DNA of 64,000 nucleotides, taken from Bowdeniella nasicola. Lineage in GTDB: Bacteria > Actinomycetota > Actinomycetes > Actinomycetales > Actinomycetaceae. The notes under the pieces are model-generated. The model made no database searches and had not been told where the DNA came from. It saw only the letters and a list, made by a program, of their open reading frames with translations. The translations under genes and the position numbers were made by a program. The stretch spans positions 79,700-143,699 of the forward strand of contig NZ_FNQV01000007.1 in assembly GCF_900107735.1 (NCBI RefSeq), written 5' to 3'. This document shows, piece after piece, positions 1 through 8,145 of the stretch (position 1 is its first letter; each line of letters opens with the position of its first letter).

Positions 1-444
1 TACGCCGTCATCGTCGACCGCGAAGTCCAAAAGCTCACCTCCGCCATTTCTGATTCCCTGTCCGACGGCGGCCATCCGCGCGCGATCGTCGAACGCACCT
101 CCCTCGCCCTGCTGGAATACATTGAGACGAATTCCGACGGCTTCCGCATCCTCGTGCGCGACTCACCTGTGACCCAATCCACCGGGACGTTTTCCTCGCT
201 TATTGGCGACGTCGCCGTCCAGGTCGAACACCTCCTCGCCGCCCAGTTCAAGGCCCGCGGCCTCAACCCCTCCATGGCCCCGCTGTACGCCCAAATGCTT
301 GTCGGCATGATCGCCCTGACCGGCCAGTGGTGGCTCGAGGCCCGCAAACCCAAGCGCACCGACGTCGCCGCCCATCTCATCAACCTCGCCTGGAACGGAC
401 TGCAGGGCCTGGAAAAGGACCCGACGCTCAGCCACACGTCCTAA
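1..444 (+). CDS. TetR-family transcriptional regulator, C-terminal part (start outside window)
   Basis: An open frame runs in from the left edge and stops at 444. The 147 residues seen form the helical ligand-binding and dimerisation part of a TetR-type repressor, with the pattern ERTSLALLEYIETNSDGFRILVRD, then a long helix ending in LINLAWNGLQGL. The helix-turn-helix must lie upstream of the window. An internal GTG at 154 could be mistaken for a start, but the in-frame sequence before it is clearly coding. The ABC exporter begins about 100 bp downstream, so this is a plausible repressor of that exporter. The ligand is unknown. Confidence 0.75.
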   Translation, partial: YAVIVDREVQKLTSAISDSLSDGGHPRAIVERTSLALLEYIETNSDGFRILVRDSPVTQSTGTFSSLIGDVAVQVEHLLAAQFKARGLNPSMAPLYAQMLVGMIALTGQWWLEARKPKRTDVAAHLINLAWNGLQGLEKDPTLSHTS

Positions 445-512
445 CCGCCACCACGAGCCCGGCCGGGCCCTCCACTGTCCTACAAGTGTCCATCATTGAC
501 CCCGCAATGCGC

Positions 513-532
513 TGTACTGTGTTGCCCGTACA
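513..532. promoter_or_regulatory. Candidate TetR-type operator upstream of the ABC exporter
   Basis: Inverted repeat TGTAC-N10-GTACA lies between the tetR stop and the exporter start, next to a TTGACC element at 496-501 that could be a -35. The size and position suit a TetR dimer. It is a single site with short arms, so the evidence is weak. Confidence 0.3.
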
Positions 533-551
533 CCAAACGTAGGAGGGCCTG

Positions 552-1505
552 ATGACAGATCTTGTCATCTCCGGACTGAAGAAGAAGTTCGGGACTCTGC
601 AAGCACTCGACGATATGTCGTTCACCGTCCACGGTGGTGAGATCTTTGGTTTCGTCGGATCAAACGGCGCCGGCAAGAGCACCACGATGCGCATTGCGCT
701 AGGAGTGCTATCTGCCGACGAGGGTGAAGTCACGCTCGGCGGCAAGCCGCTCGATCTGGCCGCGCGCCGCCGGGTTGGCTACATGCCGGAAGAGCGCGGG
801 CTCTATCCGAAAATGAAGGTCGGCGAGCAGCTCATCTATTTGGCGCGACTTCATGGCCTCAGCCAGGAAGAAGCCAAGGACGCGATGGAGCGCTGGACTG
901 ATCGTCTGGGAATCGCGGCTCGACGAGATGACGATGTGCAAAAGCTTTCCCTGGGTAATCAGCAGCGTGTGCAGCTCGCTGCGGCGCTCGTCCACGATCC
1001 CGAAGTTCTGATCCTCGACGAACCGTTTTCAGGTCTAGACCCCGTTGCCGTCAACGTCATGAGCTCCGTCCTCGTTGAACGAGCTAAGGCCGGCGTTCCG
1101 GTCGTCTTCTCCTCCCACCAGCTCGACCTCGTGGAGCGGCTGTGCGACCGCGTCGGAATCGTTCGCAACGGTCAAATGATCGCCGAGGGAACGATCGACG
1201 AGCTTCGTTCGACCCCTCGCACCCTGATCGATGTCACCGTCGCCGACGATTCGACAGGTTCGTGGGCGCTGCCCCTCAAGTCCCACCCGAGCGTCGAGAT
1301 CGAAGGGCAAGAAGGGTTTACGACGCGAGTCTCAATCCCGACGGGTGATGCAAGTGCTCGCTCGGCCGTCGTTGACGCAGCAGCTCGCACCGGCAACCTC
1401 ACCCAGTTCAGAGATCACCACCGCAGCCTTGCTGAACTTTTCCAGAACGTGGTGGTTACTGAGGACCCAGCCGAATCTGATGACGCAAAGGAGGCAGCAA
1501 AATGA
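552..1505 (+). CDS. ABC transporter ATP-binding protein (NatA-like)
   Basis: A 317-residue ATPase subunit of an ABC-2 type exporter. Walker A GSNGAGKST is near residue 37, the signature region is LSLGNQQRVQL (a variant of LSGGQ), and Walker B is VLILDEPFSGLDP, followed by an SSHQLDLVERLCD H-loop. The last ~90 residues match the DUF4162-like tail common in NatA/CcmA-type exporters. The ATG at 552 is preceded by a strong AGGAGG at 541-546. The gene overlaps the permease gene by 4 bp, so they are co-translated. The family exports sodium, drugs or peptides; the substrate here cannot be told. Confidence 0.9.
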   Translation: MTDLVISGLKKKFGTLQALDDMSFTVHGGEIFGFVGSNGAGKSTTMRIALGVLSADEGEVTLGGKPLDLAARRRVGYMPEERGLYPKMKVGEQLIYLARLHGLSQEEAKDAMERWTDRLGIAARRDDDVQKLSLGNQQRVQLAAALVHDPEVLILDEPFSGLDPVAVNVMSSVLVERAKAGVPVVFSSHQLDLVERLCDRVGIVRNGQMIAEGTIDELRSTPRTLIDVTVADDSTGSWALPLKSHPSVEIEGQEGFTTRVSIPTGDASARSAVVDAAARTGNLTQFRDHHRSLAELFQNVVVTEDPAESDDAKEAAK

Positions 1506-2710
1506 GCGACATCATGCTTGTAGCTGCTCGTGAGTTCAAAACGAACATGCTGAAGAAGTCCTCCATCATCGCCATGATCGTGGTGGCGGCCCTTATCGCC
1601 GTCGGTATGTTCGTCGTCAACTACTTCGCAACCAAGGACGACGACGCCCCGGCCTACACCGTCGGGGTTGCATCCGAAGTGCAACAAGTTGGGGATATCC
1701 TCAAGAGCGCCGGAGAACAATCAGGCCAAACGGTTGAGCTCAAAACTCTCGAGCGGGCGGAAGCCGAACAGCAAATCCGCGACGGCGACATCGACGGCTA
1801 CCTCACGGGCAGCCCCGACGACATCGAGTTCCTCGTCGGAGATTCGCCACGGCTTGCATTGAACAGCATGGTCCAGGGCATCGCCGGGCAGCAGACACTA
1901 GCTACCGAGATCGCGAACCTCGGCGGGAATCCCGCTCAGGTGATGCAAAAGGTTGCGCAGTCCACTCCCACCATTACGAGCATCGATGGCACCGACTCGG
2001 AATCGAAGGGGAAGGCCCTCTTCGTTGCGATGATCGGTCTCTCGCTCGTAATGTTCGCCCTGATTTCTGGTGGTGCGATTCTGTCGATGGGCGTCGTTGA
2101 AGAGAAGACGAGCCGGGTGGTTGAGCTGTTGCTCGCCACGATTCGCCCGTCGCAGCTGCTTGCCGGAAAGGTCATCGGCATTGGAGCCACGATCCTTCTC
2201 CAGTTCCTTACATATATCGGTGTCTTCGCCGCTGTCGGCTACGTGACCGGGATGACGGACATCCTGCCCTCGTCTCCGATCCTGTTTGTCCTGCAGCTGT
2301 TGATGTGGACAATGTTCGGGTTCGTCCTGTACTCGGTGATCTGGGCGGCGCTGGCCTCAACGGTCTCGCGGCAGGAAGATGTTGGCGCGATTACGACGCC
2401 GATGACGTTCATCATTCTCGGCGGCTTCTACCTGGGAATGTTCCTGGTGCCCAACTCGCCGGATTCGTCCGCGACGTTTGCGTTGTCGCTCGTTCCGTTC
2501 TTCTCGCCATTCATGATGCCCGTCCGTATGGCGTTGGGCGCAGTTCCGATGTGGCAGATCCTCCTTGCGCTTGCGCTCCTCATCGCTGCGATCTTCGTGG
2601 TGCTGTGGCTCGGCGGGAAGATATACCAGCGCGCTGTGTTGCACACCGGCAGCCGGATGTCGCTGAAGGAAGCGTTGACCGGCCGAAACACTGTCCGTCG
2701 TAACGCATAG
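1502..2710 (+). CDS. ABC-2 type exporter permease (NatB-like)
   Basis: A 402-residue membrane protein. It has one N-terminal transmembrane segment (about residues 20-40), a large extracytoplasmic domain of ~150 residues, then five or six C-terminal helices. The conserved block EEKTSRVVELLLATIRPSQLLAGKV follows the first helix of the C-terminal bundle and is typical of the NatB/ABC2_membrane_3 family. The start overlaps the ATPase stop (ATGA), giving a two-gene operon that ends at a hairpin about 30 bp downstream. Confidence 0.88.
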   Translation: MSDIMLVAAREFKTNMLKKSSIIAMIVVAALIAVGMFVVNYFATKDDDAPAYTVGVASEVQQVGDILKSAGEQSGQTVELKTLERAEAEQQIRDGDIDGYLTGSPDDIEFLVGDSPRLALNSMVQGIAGQQTLATEIANLGGNPAQVMQKVAQSTPTITSIDGTDSESKGKALFVAMIGLSLVMFALISGGAILSMGVVEEKTSRVVELLLATIRPSQLLAGKVIGIGATILLQFLTYIGVFAAVGYVTGMTDILPSSPILFVLQLLMWTMFGFVLYSVIWAALASTVSRQEDVGAITTPMTFIILGGFYLGMFLVPNSPDSSATFALSLVPFFSPFMMPVRMALGAVPMWQILLALALLIAAIFVVLWLGGKIYQRAVLHTGSRMSLKEALTGRNTVRRNA

Positions 2711-2737
2711 CCTGAGAGCTCCGCGCTAGGCGGCGAG

Positions 2738-2780
2738 AACGCCCCGCGAACAGACCTACCAGGGTTTGACGCGGGGCGTT
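2738..2780 (+). terminator. Rho-independent-like terminator of the ABC exporter operon
   Basis: 11-bp perfect inverted repeat AACGCCCCGCG / CGCGGGGCGTT with a 21-nt loop, followed by TTCT. It lies directly after the permease stop. It would also lie inside the longest possible reading of the following marR ORF, which argues for the later marR start. Confidence 0.6.
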
Positions 2781-2803
2781 TTCTACATCCCCTCCCGAGG
2801 TCT

Positions 2804-2815
2804 CTTGATATCGAG
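2804..2815. promoter_or_regulatory. Candidate MarR operator
   Basis: CTTGATATCGAG is a near-perfect palindrome around GATATC, 13 bp before the chosen marR GTG. A further TCGAG-TAAT-CTCGA repeat overlaps it (2812-2825). Palindromes of the type ATCTTGAT..ATCAAGAT are usual targets of MarR-family dimers, so autoregulation is likely. Confidence 0.45.
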
Positions 2816-2828
2816 TAATCTCGAAGGC

Positions 2829-3371
2829 GTGAAACCTGCACGTCTCGATGAAGTTGATCGGATCGTCGCTGCCTGGAACAGGGAGCGGCCAGATCTCGAT
2901 GTTGCTCCCCTGCAGGTATTTTCGCGAGTCTCCCGTCTCGCCCGGCTCCTGGACCTGGCCCGCAAGGAAGCGTTCGCCCAGCACAAACTGCTTGGCTGGG
3001 AATTCGATGTCCTATCTGCGCTTCGCCGCGCAGGCGAGCCCTACGAGCTGACGCCAGGAAAGCTCATTGCGAGCACACTCGTCACTTCCGGAACGATGAC
3101 GAACCGCATCGACCGAATGGTCGACCACGGGCTCGTCACCCGCCTTGCTGATCCGCAGGATCGCCGGATGGTCCGCGTCAGACTTACCCCCGAAGGCCTG
3201 AGGCGTGTCGATTCCGCAATGGAAACCCTCGTGGAGTCCGAGTACACCGTCTTGGAAACCCTTTCTGCTGCTGATCGGGAGAGCCTGGCCTGCCTCCTGC
3301 GCGAGCTCCTACTTCCCTTCGACGGAAGTGATGAGATCGCGAGCAGCGATTCCACATCGGCGACGGCTTAG
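2829..3371 (+). CDS. MarR-family transcriptional regulator
   Basis: A 180-residue winged-helix regulator. The recognition region TPGKLIASTLVTSGTMTNRIDRMVDHGLVTRLADPQDRRMVRVRLTPEG is a textbook MarR helix-turn-helix plus wing with the DxRR motif. Length fits the family (140-190). I chose GTG 2829 over the upstream TTG 2766. The longer form would run through the exporter terminator and a palindromic operator, and its extra residues look non-coding. Ligand unknown; related proteins sense phenolics, oxidants or antibiotics. Confidence 0.85.
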   Translation: MKPARLDEVDRIVAAWNRERPDLDVAPLQVFSRVSRLARLLDLARKEAFAQHKLLGWEFDVLSALRRAGEPYELTPGKLIASTLVTSGTMTNRIDRMVDHGLVTRLADPQDRRMVRVRLTPEGLRRVDSAMETLVESEYTVLETLSAADRESLACLLRELLLPFDGSDEIASSDSTSATA

Positions 3372-3418
3372 TTGTCCACAGTTTGAAGGAAATGGTTTCG
3401 CGATTGCGCCCATGTCGC

Positions 3419-3424
3419 TACTGT
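3419..3424 (+). promoter_or_regulatory. -10 box of the DUF6318-like gene
   Basis: TACTGT lies 7 nt before ATG 3432. A transcript starting 6-8 nt after it would begin at or beside the ATG, so a leaderless mRNA is implied. Confidence 0.35.
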
Positions 3425-3431
3425 GAGCGTC

Positions 3432-4121
3432 ATGACTTTAGTGCCGCGTTCCCTGGCTCGCACCGCTGCATTCGCGCTTGCTTCCGCTCTCGCGCTTTCT
3501 GCTTGCACTAGCCAGAACGAATCTGATCCGCCCGCATCCGGCTCATCAAACACGACGACGGACGCCGCGAGCCCGAGCCCAACCGAGTCCACTCCCGCAC
3601 CTGGGCAGTGGACGCTCGATGACCTCACAGTTGGAGCGCAGGTCCCTAAGGAGGACCTCGAGCGCCTGTTCCCTGCGTGGGAAAAACCCACCCCGCCGGC
3701 AACACTCACCGAGGAAACCGAACAGGGCGCCAAAGACGCTGCCGTCTACTTCGAAGCAATGGCCGAATACGCCGTACAAACTGGGGATGCAGGAATTCTC
3801 AACGAAATTGATTCTGGTCTTTGTCAGAATTGTGATGACCTCCGCGATCTCGTTCAGAGAAACCAACACTTAAAGTTCTTCCGTTCGCAGCCCACGTATC
3901 GACCTGTCAGTTTGGCGGCAGACCCCGAGGGCTACGCTCTAGATGAAGTAGGGGTTCGAACTGAAGTAAGAAAGTCCATTGAGTTGGTAGCACCTGGAGG
4001 TGTTATCAAGAATGTAGAAACAGATACCACCGCAGACAGATTTGCCACAGTCGGATTCCAAGAATCACGATGGGTACCGGTCTACTTGAAACTGAGCGAA
4101 GGGCGCTGGGGGGATGAGTAG
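3432..4121 (+). CDS. Secreted lipoprotein, DUF6318-like
   Basis: A 229-residue lipoprotein. The signal peptide ends in ALALSAC, a lipobox with the acylated Cys about 25 residues in, followed by a Ser/Thr/Pro-rich linker. The folded part contains AAVYFEAMAEYAVQTGD and a CQNC pair, which resembles actinobacterial DUF6318 proteins. ATG 3432 fits the -10 box at 3419; GTG 3423 is an in-frame alternative. It overlaps the next gene by 8 bp. The second half has visibly lower GC than its neighbours. Function unknown; probably on the outer face of the membrane. Confidence 0.72.
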   Translation: MTLVPRSLARTAAFALASALALSACTSQNESDPPASGSSNTTTDAASPSPTESTPAPGQWTLDDLTVGAQVPKEDLERLFPAWEKPTPPATLTEETEQGAKDAAVYFEAMAEYAVQTGDAGILNEIDSGLCQNCDDLRDLVQRNQHLKFFRSQPTYRPVSLAADPEGYALDEVGVRTEVRKSIELVAPGGVIKNVETDTTADRFATVGFQESRWVPVYLKLSEGRWGDE

Positions 4122-5019
4122 GACCGCATTGTTGGTAGCAACTCTGGTAACTACCCTCTGGCTTCCAGTGGCTCCCCAAGATGGCAAGAAAAACCACGGT
4201 TGCACTCTGATTTCAGATATGTCGGAGTGCCATCTCTCAATCACATCCCAGACCGCTGGTGATACCAAAGTTCGAGCGGCAATAGGAAAGAGACCAAGAG
4301 TCAAAGATAAGTCTAAAGGGTCGGCCATTGCACCAAGCTCCCGCGAGAATCAGCTGACGATCATTCCTGCAAAGTCGTGGATAGCGATCTGTCCAGACCC
4401 GCAGGATCCAACGCTGGAGGTCGAATGCTCCACGCTCCCTCCTGAGGCGGCCGCACCGGTGCGGATTGCGGCGCGACCGGTGGGGCAGGCAGCGGCGCCT
4501 CCGCGACCGTTGTCGATTGAGGAGTTTAAGGACTTCCCGGTGGCCAAGGGCGAGCTACTCATCCAGCCCGATCAGGGCCGCCACACCGTGAACATGCCGG
4601 TCATTGTCGCCACCACCGCACGTCAACACGTCGTATCCGGAGACCTGCTCGGCTTCGCATTCCATGTCCGCTTCACACCCGTCTCTCATACCTTCACTTA
4701 TGACGATGGCAGTCCCCCGTATGTCACGGGGGATCCGAATACTCCGTATCCGAACCAGAGGTTTTGGCATGAGTGGTGGACGATCGGGGATAAGACGATC
4801 TCGGTGACCACCACGTGGTCGGGTGCCTACCAAGTGGCAGGCTCGGCGTGGGTTGAAGTGCCCGGCACCCTTGAGACCACGGTTTCTTCCGAACCGCAGC
4901 GTGTGGATGAGTACCATATTTTGCTCACCGATCCCGATAAAGCCACCGGCGGCAAACACCACGACACCGACTACGACTGGCTCAAAGGCACCCCACTAGA
5001 CCCACACAATCAGCCCTAG
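4114..5019 (+). CDS. Secreted protein of unknown function
   Basis: A 301-residue product with an N-terminal hydrophobic signal-like segment (MSRTALLVATLVTTLWLPVA). A polar region follows, then a C-terminal domain of about 150 residues rich in beta-type sequence (TFTYDDGSPPYVTGD, WTIGDKTISVTTTWSGAYQV, GTLETTVSSEPQRVDEYHI). No catalytic motif is recognised. It overlaps the DUF6318-like gene and is probably co-expressed with it. The 5' third is unusually AT-rich for this genome. The 3' end overlaps the convergent ABC-F gene by 4 bp. Confidence 0.6.
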   Translation: MSRTALLVATLVTTLWLPVAPQDGKKNHGCTLISDMSECHLSITSQTAGDTKVRAAIGKRPRVKDKSKGSAIAPSSRENQLTIIPAKSWIAICPDPQDPTLEVECSTLPPEAAAPVRIAARPVGQAAAPPRPLSIEEFKDFPVAKGELLIQPDQGRHTVNMPVIVATTARQHVVSGDLLGFAFHVRFTPVSHTFTYDDGSPPYVTGDPNTPYPNQRFWHEWWTIGDKTISVTTTWSGAYQVAGSAWVEVPGTLETTVSSEPQRVDEYHILLTDPDKATGGKHHDTDYDWLKGTPLDPHNQP

Positions 5020-6827
5020 CCAATCTCCTCGGTGAGTTCGAGCCAGCGATCTTCGAGCTCGGCAGTCTCGGCATCGAATGCGTTCAGGCGTCGCGTCAAG
5101 ACCTGCAAGCCTTCGTAATCGCTTTGATCGTGTTCCGCCATTTCCTGGTGGACGCGCTCCACCTCGGTGCCAATCTTGGCAAGACGACGCTCGATTGAGG
5201 CAACCTCCTTTTGCGCTGCGTGGATCGCGGCGCCCGAGAGCGTCGTCGCAGCTGGGATGGAGCCGGCGCTCGGGCTAGCTGGGGATGCGGGGGCGCTGGC
5301 TCCGCCGCGCTGCTCGGCGCTACGGAGGCGAAGGTACTCCTCGACGCCGCCGGGCAGGTGGCGCAGGCGTCCGTCGAGAATCGCGTACTGCTGATCCGTC
5401 ACGCGCTCCATCAGGTAGCGGTCGTGGGAGACGACGAGGAGCGTGCCCGGCCAGGAGTCCAGGAGGTCTTCCAGGGCCGCGAGCATATCGGCGTCGACAT
5501 CGTTCGTGGGCTCGTCGAGGATGATGACGTTCGGTTCGGCGAGCAGCAGGAGCAGCAGCTGGAGGCGGCGCTTTTGCCCGCCGGAGAGTTCGCCGACGCG
5601 GGCTGAGAGGTGCTCGCGGGCGAAGCCGAGGCGCTCCAGGAGCTGGGCCGGGGTGAGGTCCTTGCCGTCGACGGTGAAGGACGCCTTGGTGCGGGCGAGG
5701 ACTTCGCGCACGCGGTCGGTGGCGATGGCGGCGAGTTGCGAGAATTGCTGGTCGAGGTGGCCGATGCGTACCGTCGTTCCGGTGCGAATGCGCCCTGCGG
5801 TGGGGCTGAGGCTGCCGGCGATCAGGTTCAGCAGCGTTGTTTTGCCTGAGCCGTTAGCGCCGAGGATGCCGGTGCGCTCCCCCGGTGCGATGTGCCAGGT
5901 GACGTCGCGCAGCACGGGCGCGGCGGGCTTGGCGTCGAAGCTGAAGGACACGTCGTCGAGGTCGATCACGCGTTTGCCGAGGCGGGAGACGGCCAGGCTC
6001 TTGAGCTCGAGCGGGTTGCGGATGGGTGGGACGTCCTCGATGAGCTGATTGGCGGCGTCGATCCGGAATTTAGGTTTTGAAGTGCGGGCGGGCGCGCCGC
6101 GGCGCAGCCAGGCTAGTTCCTTGCGCAGCAGGTTTTGGCGTTTGGCTTCGGTGGCGGCCTTGATGCGGTCGCGCTCCACGCGCTGCAGCACGTAGGCCGC
6201 GTAGCCACCTTCGAAGGGCTCGACGATGCCGTCGTGCACCTCCCACGTCTCGGTGCAGACTTCGTCGAGGAACCAGCGGTCGTGGGTGATGACCAGCAGC
6301 GCGCCGGCGCCGGTGGGCCAGCGGCGCTTGAGGTGGCCGGCGAGCCAGGCGATGCCTTCGACGTCCAGGTGGTTCGTGGGTTCGTCCAGGGCGAGGACGT
6401 CATAGTCGCCGACCAGCAGGGCGGCCAGCGCCACGCGGCGGCGCTGACCGCCGGAAAGGTTGGCGACGGGGGCGTCGAAAGCAAGATCCGAGACGAGGCC
6501 CGCGAGGACGTCGCGGATGGCGGGATCGGCGGCCCATTCATGCTCGGGGGCGTCGCCGACGATGGCGGTGCGGACGGTGGCGCCCTCGGGTAGGGGGTCC
6601 GCCTGGGTGAGGTGGCCGACGCGGATGCCGCCGCGCCGGGTGACGCGCCCGCCGTGGGGTTCGAGGGCGCCCGTCAGCATGTTGAGGAGGGAGGATTTGC
6701 CGTCGCCGTTGCGTCCGACGATGCCGATGCGATCGCCTTCTTCGACGCCGAGGGTGACGTCGTTGAAAACGGTGCGGGTCGGGTAATCGAGGTGCAGAGA
6801 CTCGCCGACGATCAAAGGGATAGCCAC
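5016..6827 (-). CDS. ABC-F family ATPase (ribosome-associated type)
   Basis: A 603-residue protein with two ABC cassettes and no membrane segments. Cassette 1 has GRNGDGKSS, LSGGQRRRVALAALL and LALDEPTNHLD. Cassette 2 has GANGSGKTTLL, LSGGQKRRLQLLLLL and IILDEPTNDVD. A helical linker lies between them, and a coiled-coil tail (IHAAQKEVASIERRLAKIGTEVERVHQEM) follows. This is the Uup-like ABC-F architecture, which acts on translating ribosomes rather than as a transporter. GTG start at 6827, with TAACAT 8 nt upstream as a possible leaderless -10. It is the last gene of the metG-to-ABC-F minus-strand run. Confidence 0.9.
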   Translation of the reverse strand: MAIPLIVGESLHLDYPTRTVFNDVTLGVEEGDRIGIVGRNGDGKSSLLNMLTGALEPHGGRVTRRGGIRVGHLTQADPLPEGATVRTAIVGDAPEHEWAADPAIRDVLAGLVSDLAFDAPVANLSGGQRRRVALAALLVGDYDVLALDEPTNHLDVEGIAWLAGHLKRRWPTGAGALLVITHDRWFLDEVCTETWEVHDGIVEPFEGGYAAYVLQRVERDRIKAATEAKRQNLLRKELAWLRRGAPARTSKPKFRIDAANQLIEDVPPIRNPLELKSLAVSRLGKRVIDLDDVSFSFDAKPAAPVLRDVTWHIAPGERTGILGANGSGKTTLLNLIAGSLSPTAGRIRTGTTVRIGHLDQQFSQLAAIATDRVREVLARTKASFTVDGKDLTPAQLLERLGFAREHLSARVGELSGGQKRRLQLLLLLLAEPNVIILDEPTNDVDADMLAALEDLLDSWPGTLLVVSHDRYLMERVTDQQYAILDGRLRHLPGGVEEYLRLRSAEQRGGASAPASPASPSAGSIPAATTLSGAAIHAAQKEVASIERRLAKIGTEVERVHQEMAEHDQSDYEGLQVLTRRLNAFDAETAELEDRWLELTEEIG

Positions 6828-6846
6828 GTGAGGCTATGTTACGCGG

Positions 6847-8142
6847 TTACGAGTCCTTATCCGGGGTGATGTTCGCGTCGTCGCTGGCGGTGGCGGTGCT
6901 CGCGTCGTCGTCGGGATCCTCGATCACTCGCAGCAGCGGGCGAACGCCGGGGCGGGAGGAGGGGTGGCGCGAGATGGATTCGTCCAGGTCCTCGCTGGTG
7001 GGCTCATCGAACAGCGTGGGGAGGTCCTCGGTGGGCGGCAGCGGGCCGTCCACGTCGATCGAATCGTCGAAGTCGTAGTCGTCGATTGTGTCGTAGGCAT
7101 TCGGATCGTAGGCGTTCGGATCGTAGGCGTTCGCGTCGTCGTCGATTGGATCGTGAACGGTTGGATCGTCGTGGTTCGGGCCGTCGCCGTTCGGATGGTC
7201 CTTGCCGAACGGGGAGTTGGACGCGGCGCGCCGCGAGGTGCGCACGAGCTCGATGCCGGGGACGGGGCCGTAGGCGACGAAGGCGTCGGCGACGTGGGGC
7301 CAGGTGGCGAGGCGTTCGGCGAGGACCTGGCCGCGTTCGAAGGAGTCGACTTGAGCGATGAGGGTCGGCCCGGAGCCGGAGACCATGACCGTGAGCGAGT
7401 TATTGCAGAAAAACTCGATGACGTGGCGGGCGCCGCGGTGCAGGTTGAGCGCGGGCGTCATGAGGTCGTTGCGGAAGGCGTAGGCGACGAGTGCCGTATC
7501 GCCCTGGGCAAGGGCGTGCAGCAGCGTCGGGGAGACCTCGGGCGCGGCCTGCGGGGTGGGGTTCAGTGCGTCGAATTCGCGGAAAACTGCCGGGGTGGAG
7601 AGGCCGTCGATCATCGTCGCGATGAGATAGCAGTGTTGGCCGCGCGCGAGGACGGGGCTGAGGACTTCGCCGCGGCCGTAGCCGATCGCGGTGCCGCCCA
7701 TGAGGCAGAAGGGCACATCGGAGCCGAGCTCGGCGGCGATATCCATGAGGGCGTGGGGGGCGAGGGGTTTGCGCCACAGCTCGTTGAGGGCGACGAGGGT
7801 GCCGGCTGCGTCCGCGCTGCCGCCGGCCATGCCGCCCGCGACGGGGATGTGCTTGTCGATGCTCAGGTGGACGCCACGCTCGCGTAGGTCGACGTTGGCG
7901 CGCTCGGCGATGAGGCGGGCGGCCTGCACGGCGAGGTTGCGATCGTCGGTGGGTAGGTCCTCCCCCAGGTGGGACATCGTGAGGCTGATGCCGGCCGGAG
8001 CGGCGGACGCGGTGATGGTGTCGTAGACGCCGATGGCTTGGAAGACGGTGGCTAGATCGTGGAAGCCGTCGGGACGCTTGGGACCGACGGCAAGGAACAA
8101 ATTAACCTTGCCGGGGGCGCGCACAGTGACGGACTCTGCCAT
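6847..8142 (-). CDS. ispE: 4-diphosphocytidyl-2-C-methyl-D-erythritol kinase with acidic C-terminal extension
   Basis: GHMP kinase of the MEP isoprenoid pathway, phosphorylating CDP-ME. The substrate-binding VRAPGKVNLFLAVG is at the N-terminus, the GHMP ATP loop PVAGGMAGGSADAAGTLVAL is near residue 95, and GSGPTLIA is near residue 255. The usual length is about 300, but this protein has 431. Residues ~310-431 form an Asp/Pro-rich low-complexity tail with a triple DPNAY repeat. The gene lies 3 bp after rsmA, the conserved actinobacterial order rsmA-ispE-ABC-F. The tail is outside the catalytic fold and its role is unknown. Confidence 0.92.
   Translation of the reverse strand: MAESVTVRAPGKVNLFLAVGPKRPDGFHDLATVFQAIGVYDTITASAAPAGISLTMSHLGEDLPTDDRNLAVQAARLIAERANVDLRERGVHLSIDKHIPVAGGMAGGSADAAGTLVALNELWRKPLAPHALMDIAAELGSDVPFCLMGGTAIGYGRGEVLSPVLARGQHCYLIATMIDGLSTPAVFREFDALNPTPQAAPEVSPTLLHALAQGDTALVAYAFRNDLMTPALNLHRGARHVIEFFCNNSLTVMVSGSGPTLIAQVDSFERGQVLAERLATWPHVADAFVAYGPVPGIELVRTSRRAASNSPFGKDHPNGDGPNHDDPTVHDPIDDDANAYDPNAYDPNAYDTIDDYDFDDSIDVDGPLPPTEDLPTLFDEPTSEDLDESISRHPSSRPGVRPLLRVIEDPDDDASTATASDDANITPDKDS
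7093..7137. repeat. Three tandem 15-bp repeats in ispE
   Basis: Three near-identical units (GTAGGCRTTCGGATC type) encode the repeated pentapeptide DPNAY in the IspE tail. The number is likely to vary by slippage between strains. Confidence 0.7.
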
Positions 8143-8145
8143 GGT

